A program made the translations under genes and the position numbers. From positions 3,422,001 through 3,486,000 of the forward strand of contig NZ_CP141048.1 of assembly GCF_034627025.1 (NCBI RefSeq): a stretch of DNA of 64,000 bases, given 5' to 3'. This DNA comes from Microvirga lotononidis (lineage in GTDB: Bacteria > Pseudomonadota > Alphaproteobacteria > Rhizobiales > Beijerinckiaceae). This document shows positions 45,993 through 55,058 of this stretch, piece by piece; within the stretch, counting starts at the first letter, position 1, and every line of letters begins with the position of its first letter. The notes under the pieces were generated by a model, which made no database searches, was not told the DNA's origin, and saw only the letters and a list, made by a program, of their open reading frames with translations.

Positions 45993-46502
45993 ATGGGACA
46001 GGCCATGCCGAAACCGGGACTTCGTCCCTTCCTGCCGGCGGACCTGCCGGTCCTCGTCGACATCTACGAGGAGAGCATCGCGGAGCTGACGGGCGAGGAT
46101 TACAGCGAGAGCCAGCAGGAAGCCTGGATCGCGCGCGCCGAGGACGATGCGTTCGCCCAGAGGCTGACGCAGAGCCTCACGCTGATCGCGACCGTGGAAG
46201 GCTCCCCGGTCGGCTTCATCGCGCTCAAGGACAACGAGCTGATCGACCTGTTCTACGTGCATCCCGCCGCGGCCGGGCAGGGGATCGGCACGATGCTCTA
46301 CGATGCCGTCGAGAAGCTCGCCGGCGCGCGGGGCGCCCCGCGTCTCGTTGCGGAGGTCAGCGACAACGCGCTGCCGTTCTTCCAGAAGCAGGGCTTCCAG
46401 CCGCAGCGCCGCAACACGATGCCGCTCGGCGACGAATGGCTCGCCACCACGACCATGGAAAAGCGCCTGGCGCCGCAGGAAGACAGGAAATTGTCGTCAT
46501 GA
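45993..46502 (+). CDS. GNAT-family N-acetyltransferase
   Basis: The 169-residue product has the GNAT fold: PFLPADLPVLVDIYEESI, then the acetyl-CoA loop in VHPAAAGQGIGTMLYDAVEK, then NALPFFQKQGFQPQRRNTMP near the end. The pattern resembles RimJ/PA3270-type and general acetyltransferases; the substrate is unknown. Its stop overlaps the cimA start (ATGA), so translation is coupled. I start at ATG 45993; the open frame from 45960 crosses repeat DNA. Confidence 0.88.
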   Translation: MGQAMPKPGLRPFLPADLPVLVDIYEESIAELTGEDYSESQQEAWIARAEDDAFAQRLTQSLTLIATVEGSPVGFIALKDNELIDLFYVHPAAAGQGIGTMLYDAVEKLAGARGAPRLVAEVSDNALPFFQKQGFQPQRRNTMPLGDEWLATTTMEKRLAPQEDRKLSS

Positions 46503-48094
46503 GCCGCGAACGCATCACCCTCTTCGACACGACCCTGCGCGACGGGGCGCAGACCACGGGCGTCGATTTCTCCCTCGACGACAAGAAGGCGATTGCCGCT
46601 CTGCTCGACAGGCTCGGGATCGATTACGTGGAGGGCGGCTATCCGGGGGCGAACCCGCTCGATACGACCTTCTTTGCGGAGAAGCGCACGAAGAATGCGA
46701 AGTTCACCGCCTTCGGCATGACCAAGCGGGCGGGGCGTTCCGTCTCGAATGACCCTGGCGTCGCGGCCCTGCTCGAGGCGCATGCCGACGCGATCTGTTT
46801 CGTGGCGAAATCCTGGGACTATCATGTGCGCGTGGCCCTCGAGACCTCGCTGGAGGAAAACCTCGCCGGCATTCACGAGAGCGTCGAAGCGGCTCGCGCC
46901 AGGGGCCGCGAGGTCCTCGTCGATTGCGAGCATTTCTTCGACGGTTACAAGGCCAATCCCGATTACGCCCTGTCCTGCGTGAAGACGGCCTATGAGGCCG
47001 GCGCGCGCTGGGTCGTGCTCTGCGACACCAACGGCGGGACGCTGCCTCGCGAGGTGAGCGCGATCGTCGCGGCGGTGACGTCGGTCGTGCCGGGCGCGCA
47101 TATCGGCATCCATGCCCATGACGATTGCGGCTGCGCGGTGGCGAATTCCCTAGCCGCCGTGGAAGCGGGCGCGCGCCACATCCAGGGCACGCTCAACGGC
47201 CTCGGCGAGCGCTGCGGCAATGCCAATCTCATTACGCTCATCGGCGCGCTGAAGCTGAAGGACAGTTATGCATCCCGTTTCGATCTTGGCGTGACGGACG
47301 AGGCCCTCAGCGGGCTCACCCATGTCTCGCGGCAGGTGGACGAGATCCTCAACCGGCAGCCGAACCGCCATGCGCCCTTCGTGGGCGCCAGCGCCTTCGC
47401 CACGAAGGCCGGCATTCATGCCTCGGCCGTGCTGAAGGATCCGCACACCTACGAGCACGTGGAGCCGGAAGTCGTCGGCAATGCGCGAAAGGTTCTGGTG
47501 TCGGACCAGGGCGGCCAATCGAACATTCTCGCCGAGTTGAAGCGCTGCGGCTTCGAACTCGAAAAAGGCGATCCGCGCATCGCGCGCGTGCTGGACGAGG
47601 TGAAGCGGAAGGAGGCGCAGGGCTTTGCTTTCGAAGGTGCGGATGCGTCGTTCTACGTGCTCGTCAAGCGCATGCTCGGCGAAGTCCCCGCCTTCTTCGA
47701 CGTGGAGCGTTTCTCGGTCAACGTGGAGCGCCGGTTCAACGCTGTCGGCGAACTCGTCACCGCGTCGGAAGCCATCGTGAAGGTTCGAGTGGGCGACGAA
47801 GTGCTGATCTCCGCCGCAGAAGGCAACGGCCCTGTCAACGCGCTGGATGTCGCGCTGCGCAAGGATCTCGGCAAGTACCAGCACCTGATCCAGGATCTGG
47901 AGCTGGTGGACTACAAGGTCCGCATCTACCAGGGCGGCTCGGATGCGGTGACGCGCGTGCTCATCGAATTCACGGACGGCTCCGGCGAGCGTTGGACCAC
48001 GATCGGCGTGTCGGCCAACATCATCGATGCCTCGTTCCAGGCGTTGACGGACTCGATGGTCTACAAGCTGTTGAGGAGCAAGGCATCGTTATGA
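46499..48094 (+). CDS. cimA: Citramalate synthase
   Basis: CimA joins pyruvate and acetyl-CoA to citramalate, the threonine-independent route to 2-oxobutyrate and isoleucine. The 531-residue product has the DRE-TIM metallolyase core: TLFDTTLRDGAQTTGVDFSL with the metal-binding RDG, HAHDDCGCAVANSLAAVEAG with the two metal histidines, and GTLNGLGERCGNAN. The C-terminal LeuA-type allosteric domain follows from about residue 395. The TIGR00977 subfamily pattern (VEGGYPGANPLDTTFF) separates it from isopropylmalate synthase. It overlaps the GNAT gene by four bases. Confidence 0.93.
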   Translation: MSRERITLFDTTLRDGAQTTGVDFSLDDKKAIAALLDRLGIDYVEGGYPGANPLDTTFFAEKRTKNAKFTAFGMTKRAGRSVSNDPGVAALLEAHADAICFVAKSWDYHVRVALETSLEENLAGIHESVEAARARGREVLVDCEHFFDGYKANPDYALSCVKTAYEAGARWVVLCDTNGGTLPREVSAIVAAVTSVVPGAHIGIHAHDDCGCAVANSLAAVEAGARHIQGTLNGLGERCGNANLITLIGALKLKDSYASRFDLGVTDEALSGLTHVSRQVDEILNRQPNRHAPFVGASAFATKAGIHASAVLKDPHTYEHVEPEVVGNARKVLVSDQGGQSNILAELKRCGFELEKGDPRIARVLDEVKRKEAQGFAFEGADASFYVLVKRMLGEVPAFFDVERFSVNVERRFNAVGELVTASEAIVKVRVGDEVLISAAEGNGPVNALDVALRKDLGKYQHLIQDLELVDYKVRIYQGGSDAVTRVLIEFTDGSGERWTTIGVSANIIDASFQALTDSMVYKLLRSKASL

Positions 48095-48129
48095 CGGTGG
48101 GGAGCTTGGCGAAGCTCCCGCCCTTGTCT

Positions 48130-48483
48130 TCAGCGGCAAACGTGCCGACGGCCGTCGCTTCCCATGAATGTGTTCGAGCCCGGATCGTAGGTCCGGAAGC
48201 GCTGGGTGCAATAGGCCGCGTGCGCTTGCGCCGGTCCTGCTTGCGGCGTCGTCCCTGCGACGCTGCCGGTCGTCATCGGGGCCGCGCCACCCGGAACATC
48301 GGGGTCATACGGGTTCATGGTGGTTGTCGGGCCGGACTTCCCGAATTGGTCCCGATGGTTGCAGTAATAGGTCAAGGCATCTTGATTGGTCGTACAGTCA
48401 AGGTTCACGTCCTGGGCTTGGGCTGAAGATACGTACCCGGATACGAGGCCGCAGGCCGCAATAAGCAAGAGGGACTTCTTCAT
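48130..48483 (-). CDS. Exported BA14K-like protein
   Basis: The 117-residue product has a signal peptide (MKKSLLLIAACGLVSGYVSS to about residue 24). The C-terminus reads AAYCTQRFRTYDPGSNTFMG then SDGRRHVCR, which matches the BA14K ending (CxxRFRSYDPxxGTYxGxDGxRHxC). The middle is Pro/Thr/Gly-rich with CTTN and YYCN cysteines. BA14K proteins are small surface proteins of rhizobia and Brucella with reported lectin-like activity. The frame extends to 48552, but the later Met begins the signal peptide. Confidence 0.75.
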   Translation of the reverse strand: MKKSLLLIAACGLVSGYVSSAQAQDVNLDCTTNQDALTYYCNHRDQFGKSGPTTTMNPYDPDVPGGAAPMTTGSVAGTTPQAGPAQAHAAYCTQRFRTYDPGSNTFMGSDGRRHVCR

Positions 48484-48687
48484 GAACATCTCCTGTTGAT
48501 GTGGTCGGAGACTGTTGCCACGCGAGGAGTATGCTCTGCGAGTTTGGTTCAAATGCGAGGGCGGAAATCACATTTGCGATATTCGTTCCCCACGAATCTC
48601 TTTAAGAGCCAGCCTGATCTTTCACTTTCCGTCACTTGTCTCTGAAGGCGCGAAACACAGGCCGTCGTTCTTCCCGCGGGAATTTCC

Positions 48688-49137
48688 ATGAACATCTCGA
48701 TCCTGCTGCCGCTCTTCGGCATCCTTATCGGCGGCGTATTCCTTGCCTCCCAGGCCCCGATCAACGCCGCCCTGGCTCGGTCTCTCGGCGATCCGATCCT
48801 GGCCGCCTGCATCTCGTTCGGGATCGGCTTCGTCGTCCTGGCGGTGGTCAGCGCCGCCAGAGGCTCATGGCCGTCCGGCAGCGCCATGGCCTCGGCGCCC
48901 TGGTGGTCCTGGCTCGGCGGTTTCCTGGGCGCGTTCTATGTCGCCGTCGTGATCTGGGGCGTGCCCCAGCTCGGCGTGGTCAGCACGGTGGCGGCCCTCG
49001 TCTTCGGCCAGGTGGCGGCTGCGCTGGTCCTCGACGCGGTAGGTGCTTTCGGCCTTCCCATTCAGGCGATCACCTGGCAAAGGCTCGTTGCGGCGGGCAT
49101 GATCCTGGGCGGGCTCGTGCTGTCGCGCACAAGCTAG
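48688..49137 (+). CDS. DMT-type transporter of the YdcZ/DUF606 family
   Basis: A 149-residue membrane protein with about five hydrophobic segments. FGILIGGVFLASQAPINAAL at the start, SWLGGFLGAFYVAVVIWGVP in the middle, and QRLVAAGMILGGLVL at the end are typical of the half-size DUF606 members of the drug/metabolite transporter superfamily. These usually work as dimers; the substrate is unknown. It is transcribed alone. Confidence 0.88.
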   Translation: MNISILLPLFGILIGGVFLASQAPINAALARSLGDPILAACISFGIGFVVLAVVSAARGSWPSGSAMASAPWWSWLGGFLGAFYVAVVIWGVPQLGVVSTVAALVFGQVAAALVLDAVGAFGLPIQAITWQRLVAAGMILGGLVLSRTS

Positions 49138-49236
49138 AGCATAAAAAGAGATATAATCGCGAATCTGCAGAATGCCCGTGCTGGTATTCGCCCACTTCGT
49201 TCGGAAACCATCCGCAGAGGATGGCGGGGTTGTTCG

Positions 49237-49998
49237 ATGCTCAAGGTCTTCGTTCTATCAGCCCTTCTCCTTCGCGCCGGGGTCCAGGTTTCTTGTGCAG
49301 ACGAGGAGACATCGGACCCTCCGCTGTGCCCGAACTGGTCAGTGAACGTGGAGAATGACCTGGTGCTGTGGCAGGCCCTTGAGGTGGCCCATCCCTCTGC
49401 GAAGGTGGATTACAATCGGGAAGGATCGAACCTTCCGCCCTGCGTTTCTCCTTACACGCTTTTGTCCTACGATACGTTCATGGTCCTGCTCCTGCTCGCC
49501 GGGGAGCCTGGAGAAGCGTGCCACGGATGTGGCGCGTCTGTGAGCGCCGTCTTTCTGCAGCGCGATGGAAGCAGATTGAAACTTGCTGGACGGCATGACG
49601 GCTTTACCGAAGCCGGCACGTTCGGAGACCTGATGTCGATCAATCCGTTGCGCCTTGGGTCTCATGACGGGATCATGGTCGAGGGCGGAGGCACATTCCA
49701 AGGCTACAGCTCCAGCGTCCTGACTCCCTTTCTGATCCTGAACGGTCGCATGAAGCCCATCGGTCCGGAAAACGGGATTTCCTCCGGCGACTCCGATTGC
49801 GGCGCGCGTGACGGCCCGTGCCGGGATGTCGCTGCGTACTGGCGGACGCAGGGCGGGCGGCTCATCGTGCGCTACGTCGGCAAGCGTGCGAACCGCTCCA
49901 GGATCAACGGGTCCGTGGTCTACGAACTCAGGAAGGGGATGCTGGTCCGTGTTTCAGGACATAAGCTGGCCGCCGACATCGAAGGGAGCCGCCCCTAA
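49237..49998 (+). CDS. Exported Cys-containing protein of unknown function
   Basis: I do not recognise this 253-residue protein. It has a signal-like start (MLKVFVLSALLLRAGVQVSC) and seven cysteines, in PPLCPNW, PPCVSP, EACHGCG, SDCGARDGPCRD and at the signal boundary, so disulfides in the periplasm are likely. No domain is evident to me; VRYVGKRANRSRINGSVVYE near the C-terminus looks like paired beta strands. It overlaps the end of the convergent LOG gene by four bases (49995-49998). Confidence 0.6.
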   Translation: MLKVFVLSALLLRAGVQVSCADEETSDPPLCPNWSVNVENDLVLWQALEVAHPSAKVDYNREGSNLPPCVSPYTLLSYDTFMVLLLLAGEPGEACHGCGASVSAVFLQRDGSRLKLAGRHDGFTEAGTFGDLMSINPLRLGSHDGIMVEGGGTFQGYSSSVLTPFLILNGRMKPIGPENGISSGDSDCGARDGPCRDVAAYWRTQGGRLIVRYVGKRANRSRINGSVVYELRKGMLVRVSGHKLAADIEGSRP

Positions 49999-50603
49999 AA
50001 CCGGGACTCGATGACGTCCTCGTTGCTGACGACGCCGACCCGCCTCGCGGCGTTCTCGAGCATGGGAATGACCTCTTCCACCCGCTCGGCCACCAGATAA
50101 TTGAGTTCGAGGCCCGGGCGGATGAAGCCCTGCTCGCGCATATGGGCGATCAGGGTGAGCAGAGGCTTCCAGAAGCCCTTGGTGCTCAGCATCAGGATCG
50201 GCTTCGTATGCTGGCCGAGCTGAGACCAGGTCATCTGCTCGACGAGCTCTTCGAGGGTCCCGATGCCACCGGGCAGGGCCACGAAGGCATCGGCCTTCTC
50301 GAACATCAAGCGCTTGCGGGTGTGCATGTCCGGCACGACGATGGTTTCCTGGACATCGTCGAGCAGCTTCTCGCGGGACTTGAGAAAGTCAGGGATGATC
50401 CCTGTGACATAACCGCCGTGGTCGAGCACGGATTGGGCCACCGTGCCCATGAGGCCCACATTCCCGCCGCCATAGACGAGATTGATGCCCTGCTCGGCCA
50501 TCGAGCGGCCCAATACGGCCGCATTCTCGGCGAAAACGGGATCATCTCCGAAACCGGAGCCGCAATAAACGCAAATGGATTTGATCGGTCTGATAGATGA
50601 CAT
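49995..50603 (-). CDS. LOG-family nucleotide phosphoribohydrolase
   Basis: The 202-residue product is of the TIGR00730 family (cytokinin riboside 5'-monophosphate phosphoribohydrolase, 'Lonely guy'), releasing free base from nucleoside monophosphates. The Rossmann start SICVYCGSGFGDDP, GGGNVGLMG and the active-site motif ALPGGIGTLEELVEQMTWSQ (PGGxGTxxE) are complete. I begin at MSSIRPIKS (50603); the open frame to 50651 adds an unconserved leader. Bacterial members may act on AMP or in purine salvage. Confidence 0.9.
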   Translation of the reverse strand: MSSIRPIKSICVYCGSGFGDDPVFAENAAVLGRSMAEQGINLVYGGGNVGLMGTVAQSVLDHGGYVTGIIPDFLKSREKLLDDVQETIVVPDMHTRKRLMFEKADAFVALPGGIGTLEELVEQMTWSQLGQHTKPILMLSTKGFWKPLLTLIAHMREQGFIRPGLELNYLVAERVEEVIPMLENAARRVGVVSNEDVIESRF

Positions 50604-50697
50604 GTCTATTCTGGAGAGGCGGGGAGCCTCCCGCGCTGAGTCGTGACGCATTAATTGTCCTTTATGGCCGTAGCCTTTTGAAAGATAAACGGTTTAA

Positions 50698-52026
50698 ATG
50701 CACGAAAGTGCCGCGTTCGAGAAAAGCACCATGGCGGAACCGAAGGAAATAAAAGGTACAATTGCGTTGCTCGGCGTCGCTTCTGCAGCCGTTGTCGCAG
50801 TTCTTCTCGGGGTGCTTTACTGGTCCTGGACCGGGCGGTCGGATTCTCCTCAGGCGGCCATGCCGGCCCAGCAATCCCCCGCATTCCAGGCATCTCCCGG
50901 CCAGCAGGCTGCGGCCAAGCCGCCCGTTCCGGGCGAGACTCCTGCCACGAAGCCCAAGGATGGACCGGTCGCGCCCTCCTTCGATCTCGTGCGGGTCGAG
51001 CCGGATGGCGAGAGCGTGATCGCGGGGCGCGCTGCCCCTGGGGCCACCATCGAGCTGCTGCGAGGCGATCAGGTTCACGCCCGCGCCGCGGCCGACGCCT
51101 CGGGGCTTTTCGCCATCGTGCCGCCGCCCCTGCCGCCGGGGTCTCATCTGGTGGCGCTGCAATCCATCGCGCCGGACGGCACCCGCCAGCGCTCGGCTCA
51201 GAGCGTGACGGTCGTCATCACCGATGCCAAGACGCGGCCGCTCGTCACCCTGACAGCTCCGGACAAGCCGACGGTGATTCTGTCCAACCCCGAACCGCCG
51301 GCAAAGGTGGCCGAGGAGCCCAAGCCTGAAGCGAAGACGGCCGAAGCTCCTGCGGCCGCGCCGCAACCCGATCAACCGGCGCCGCAGCAGCAGGCCAGCG
51401 TTGCGCCGGCTGCGCCCGCGCCACCGGCGGCTATCGGACAGCCGGCTCCGCGGCCCGAGATCAAGATCGTGACCGTCGAGGCTGAGGAGGGGAAGCTCTT
51501 CGTGTCCGGCCAGTCGGCCCCGGGCGCGACCGTGCGCCTTTACCTCAACGAAAGCTTCATCGCTCCGGGCGGCGCCGGTGGCGACGGCAAGGTCTCCTTC
51601 GCGATCGGCAGCGGCGTGAAGCCCGGCGATTACCGGATCCGGCTCGACGACGTGGATCCGGTCTCCGGGCAGGTCCGGTCACGGGCGGAAGTCGGCTTCA
51701 ACGTGCCGGTCCAAGTGGCTTCGGGCCAGCCTCAGGCCCCGGCACCGGCCCAGCCGTCCGCCCGGACGCAGCCCTCGCGCGAGGTGGCTTCCGCCCTGCC
51801 TGACGGCCAGATAGCCGGCATCGGCACGGTCGTGGTCCCGAACATCAACACCACCATCGTGTCGCGGGGCGACAACCTCTGGCGCATCAGCCAGAGGATC
51901 TACGGCAAGGGCCTGCGCTATACGGTCATTTACGGTGCGAACCAGGAGCAGATCAGGAATCCCAACCTGATCTATCCCGGGCAGGTTTTCGTCCTGCCGG
52001 GCGATCAGGGCCCGAACAGCAACTGA
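50698..52026 (+). CDS. LysM-domain envelope protein with two Ig-like modules
   Basis: The 442-residue product has one N-terminal membrane anchor (about residues 20-44, TIALLGVASAAVVAVLLGVL), then a Pro/Ala/Gln-rich linker. Two bacterial Ig-like repeats follow: FDLVRVEPDGESVIAGRAAP then GATIELL at about 98-180, and KIVTVEAEEGKLFVSGQSAP then GATVRLY at about 258-335. A C-terminal LysM domain starts near residue 395 (IVSRGDNLWRISQRIYGKGL and NPNLIYPGQVFVLPG). LysM binds peptidoglycan. A later start at codon 12 (MAEPKEIKG) is possible. The neighbours give no hint of a specific partner. Confidence 0.85.
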   Translation: MHESAAFEKSTMAEPKEIKGTIALLGVASAAVVAVLLGVLYWSWTGRSDSPQAAMPAQQSPAFQASPGQQAAAKPPVPGETPATKPKDGPVAPSFDLVRVEPDGESVIAGRAAPGATIELLRGDQVHARAAADASGLFAIVPPPLPPGSHLVALQSIAPDGTRQRSAQSVTVVITDAKTRPLVTLTAPDKPTVILSNPEPPAKVAEEPKPEAKTAEAPAAAPQPDQPAPQQQASVAPAAPAPPAAIGQPAPRPEIKIVTVEAEEGKLFVSGQSAPGATVRLYLNESFIAPGGAGGDGKVSFAIGSGVKPGDYRIRLDDVDPVSGQVRSRAEVGFNVPVQVASGQPQAPAPAQPSARTQPSREVASALPDGQIAGIGTVVVPNINTTIVSRGDNLWRISQRIYGKGLRYTVIYGANQEQIRNPNLIYPGQVFVLPGDQGPNSN

Positions 52027-52130
52027 AGCTTCCTTGCAGGCTACATAAGCTGGAACAATGACAGACTCGGGGTGAATTCATCCTGATGATCGCCTATATC
52101 GGGTCCGACATTTCGATTGGATTCTCGCGT

Positions 52131-54044
52131 ATGCCCCCCTCCACCGCCGTCCCGACGACGAGCGCTGCTGCGCCAAAGCCTAGCGGCTTGGCGGCCACCT
52201 GGACGAAACTCTGGCCCTATCTCTGGCCCCACGGCAGGCCCGATCTCCAGCGACGGGTCTTCCTGGCCTTCGGCCTCCTCCTGGTGGCGAAGGGCGTCAC
52301 CATGGTCACGCCGTTCGCCTTCAAATGGGCGACGGACGCTCTCGTGGCGGTGACGGGCAGCGCCGGCCAGGGGGCCGAGGCGGCCGCCACCTCGGGCTCC
52401 TGGCTCTGGAAGGCGCCGATCCTGCTGACCGCGATCTATGGCGTCACGCGCATCCTCATGGCGGTGCTGACCCAGATGCGCGACGGTCTCTTCGCCAAGG
52501 TCGCCATGCACGCGGTGCGCAATCTCGCGTTGCAGGCCTTCGAGCACATGCACCGACTGTCCCTGCGCTTCCACCTGGAGCGCAAGACCGGCGGCCTGAC
52601 CCGCGTCCTGGAGCGCGGCCGCGAGGGCATCGAGGAGCTGTCGCGCCTCGTGGTGCTCACCCTCGTCCCGACGATCCTCGAATTCATCCTCGTGCTGGGA
52701 TTGCTCGCCTGGGAGTTCAACTGGATCTATTCCGCCGTCGTCTTCGTGATGGTCGTCGTCTATCTCGCCTATACCTACAAGGCGACCCAGTGGCGTATCT
52801 CGATCCGCAAGCAGATGAACGATTCCGACACGGATGCGAACACCAAGGCGGTCGACTCCCTTCTCAACTACGAAACGGTGAAGTATTTCGGCGCCGAGCA
52901 GCGGGAGACCGCCCGCTACGACCGCTCCATGGAGCGCTACGAGAAGGCCTCCACCCAGACCTATACGTCGCTTGCCGTGCTCAATGCCGGCCAGGCCGTG
53001 ATCTTCTCCATCGGCATGGCCATCGTCATGGTTCTTGCGGCGCGGGACATCATGGCGGGACGCGCCTCCATCGGCAGCTTCGTCCTCGTCAACGCCATGC
53101 TGGTGCAGCTCTATATCCCGCTGAACTTCATGGGCATGCTCTATCGTGAGATCAAACAGGCCCTCATCGACATCGACGACATGTTCGCGATCATCGAGCG
53201 CAATCCCGAAATCCAGGACAAACCCAGTGCCAAGCCGCTCCAGGTGGCCGAGGGCGTCGTGCGCTTCGAGGACGTGCACTTCTCCTACATTCCCGAGCGT
53301 CCCATCCTGAAAGGCGTGAGCTTCGAGGTGCCGGCGGGCCATACGGTGGCGATCGTCGGTCCTTCGGGCGCGGGCAAATCGACCATCTCTCGCCTCCTGT
53401 TCCGCTTCTACGAGCCCACCAGCGGGCGCATCCTCATCGACGGTCAGAACGTCGCCGAGGTCCAGCAGGCCTCCTTGCGGAAGGTCATCGGCATGGTTCC
53501 GCAGGACACGGTGCTGTTCAACGACACCATCGGGTACAACATCCAGTACGGTCGCTGGGATGCGACCCCGGAGGAGGTGAGGGAGGCCGCACGGCTTGCC
53601 CAGATCGATCGCTTCATCGGGCTGCTTCCGGAAGGCTACGACACGCCCGTGGGCGAGCGCGGCCTGAAGCTTTCAGGGGGCGAGAAGCAGCGCGTGGCCA
53701 TCGCCCGCACGATCCTCAAAGCTCCTCCGATCCTGGTGCTCGACGAGGCGACCTCGGCCCTCGACACCTTCACGGAAAAGGAAATCCAGGACGCCCTCGA
53801 CCGCGTCAGCCGGGGGCGGACCACCCTGGTGATCGCTCACCGGTTGTCCACAGTCATCGGAGCCGACGAGATCATCGTTCTCGACCAGGGCCGGGTGGTC
53901 GAGCGAGGCGACCATGCGAGCCTCCTGAGCCATGGCGGGGTCTATGCCGCCATGTGGAACCGCCAGCGCGAGGCGGATCAGGCCCGCGAAACCCTCAAGC
54001 GGACCGAGGAGGAAGAGCGCAGCCCCGAGAGCGTGGCAGGTTGA
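52131..54044 (+). CDS. Atm1-type ABC exporter (fused permease-ATPase)
   Basis: The 637-residue half-transporter has a six-helix membrane domain, about residues 40-340 (for example LNFMGMLYREIKQALIDIDD near its end, the Atm1/HMT1 signature). The nucleotide-binding domain from about 385 has Walker A GPSGAGKST, signature LSGGEKQRVAIARTIL, and Walker B LVLDEATSALD. Atm1/HMT1 relatives export glutathione conjugates or heavy metals, and the gor and gloA genes show a glutathione economy. The start MPPSTAVP (52131) is chosen over 52086, whose leader looks like intergenic DNA. Confidence 0.9.
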   Translation: MPPSTAVPTTSAAAPKPSGLAATWTKLWPYLWPHGRPDLQRRVFLAFGLLLVAKGVTMVTPFAFKWATDALVAVTGSAGQGAEAAATSGSWLWKAPILLTAIYGVTRILMAVLTQMRDGLFAKVAMHAVRNLALQAFEHMHRLSLRFHLERKTGGLTRVLERGREGIEELSRLVVLTLVPTILEFILVLGLLAWEFNWIYSAVVFVMVVVYLAYTYKATQWRISIRKQMNDSDTDANTKAVDSLLNYETVKYFGAEQRETARYDRSMERYEKASTQTYTSLAVLNAGQAVIFSIGMAIVMVLAARDIMAGRASIGSFVLVNAMLVQLYIPLNFMGMLYREIKQALIDIDDMFAIIERNPEIQDKPSAKPLQVAEGVVRFEDVHFSYIPERPILKGVSFEVPAGHTVAIVGPSGAGKSTISRLLFRFYEPTSGRILIDGQNVAEVQQASLRKVIGMVPQDTVLFNDTIGYNIQYGRWDATPEEVREAARLAQIDRFIGLLPEGYDTPVGERGLKLSGGEKQRVAIARTILKAPPILVLDEATSALDTFTEKEIQDALDRVSRGRTTLVIAHRLSTVIGADEIIVLDQGRVVERGDHASLLSHGGVYAAMWNRQREADQARETLKRTEEEERSPESVAG

Positions 54045-54102
54045 CAAAAAGCTCTTTCGCCTGCCATCCCCCCAGACGAATGCTCTTAAGGCTTGAGAAA
54101 CG

Positions 54103-54804
54103 ATGACCGATATCCTGGAATCGATGCGCCGCATCTTCGTGCCGATCCACAAGGAGGGCTATCCCTTCATCCTGATCGCGCTGTTTGCGACGATCGTTCT
54201 GGCGTGGCTCTGGTCGCCGCTGGGCTGGATCGGTGCGATCCTGACCGTATGGGTCTGCTACTTCTTCCGCGATCCTCCGCGCGTGACGCCGATCCGGGAG
54301 GGGCTCGTGGTTTCCCCGGCCGACGGCAGGGTAAACCTCATCACGACCGCCGTGCCGCCGGCCGAACTCGACCTGCCGCCCGAGCCGATGACCCGCATCT
54401 CGGTCTTCATGAACGTGTTCGACTGCCACGTGAACCGCTCGCCGGTCACGGGCCGGATCTTGCAGATCCTCTATACGCCGGGCCTCTTCCTCAACGCGGA
54501 GCTGGACAAGGCGAGCGAGGACAACGAGCGCAATGCCCTCGTGATCGAGACGGCGGGCACCAAGGTCGGCGTGGTGCAGATCGCTGGCCTCGTGGCCCGG
54601 CGCATCGTGTCCTTCGTGAAGGTCGGTGAGCATCTGAGCACCGGCGAACGCTTCGGCCTGATCCGGTTCGGCTCGCGCCTCGACATTTTCGTGCCCCTCA
54701 ACGCCCAGGTTCTCGTGGGCCTCGGACAGACGGCCGTGGCCGGCGAGACGGTCCTGGCCGACCTGACCGCCAACGAGCCTGCGCGCCAGTACCGCGTGGG
54801 CTGA
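54103..54804 (+). CDS. psd: Phosphatidylserine decarboxylase proenzyme
   Basis: Psd makes phosphatidylethanolamine. The 233-residue product is the short alphaproteobacterial (PSD-A) type with one membrane segment near residues 20-45 and the conserved [26 protein letters not shown] and [16 protein letters not shown] motifs. The self-cleavage site is at the Gly-Ser of RFGSR, which yields the pyruvoyl group. It is followed by pssA 254 bases later on the same strand, and the two catalyse consecutive steps (serine addition then decarboxylation). Confidence 0.95.
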   Translation: MTDILESMRRIFVPIHKEGYPFILIALFATIVLAWLWSPLGWIGAILTVWVCYFFRDPPRVTPIREGLVVSPADGRVNLITTAVPPAELDLPPEPMTRISVFMNVFDCHVNRSPVTGRILQILYTPGLFLNAELDKASEDNERNALVIETAGTKVGVVQIAGLVARRIVSFVKVGEHLSTGERFGLIRFGSRLDIFVPLNAQVLVGLGQTAVAGETVLADLTANEPARQYRVG

Positions 54805-54944
54805 TGCTCCCTGTCGCCCGCCGGGGAGAATGCCTTCCCGGTGAGGCCTTGGGATGGAACCGTCCACGGGGTTCGGGCTTCTCTCATCACGCGCAAACGG
54901 CCCAGCTCTGCTTGCGGCTCGGGCTGGCTGCTCTAGCATAGGGC

Positions 54945-55050
54945 CCAAAAGTGGCCTCCACTTTTGGGATGAAATCCTACGCTTTTCTCTTGATGAGCGC
55001 ATTGTTCTGCGCGGGAAACCGGATCCATTTTTCCCGCACGATGCGCTAGG
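54945..55050. repeat. Intergenic palindrome family B, copy before pssA
   Basis: The stretch contains CAAAAGTGGCCTCCACTTTTG (a perfect nine-pair stem), GATGAGCGCATTG, and AACCGGATCCATTTTTCCCGCACGATGCGC. The last part matches, in the opposite direction, GCGCATCGTGCG...GATTTTTCCGGATC at 21.55 kb and, more loosely, the 56.7-56.9 kb block. Confidence 0.65.
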
Positions 55051-55058
55051 TTGGTGCC

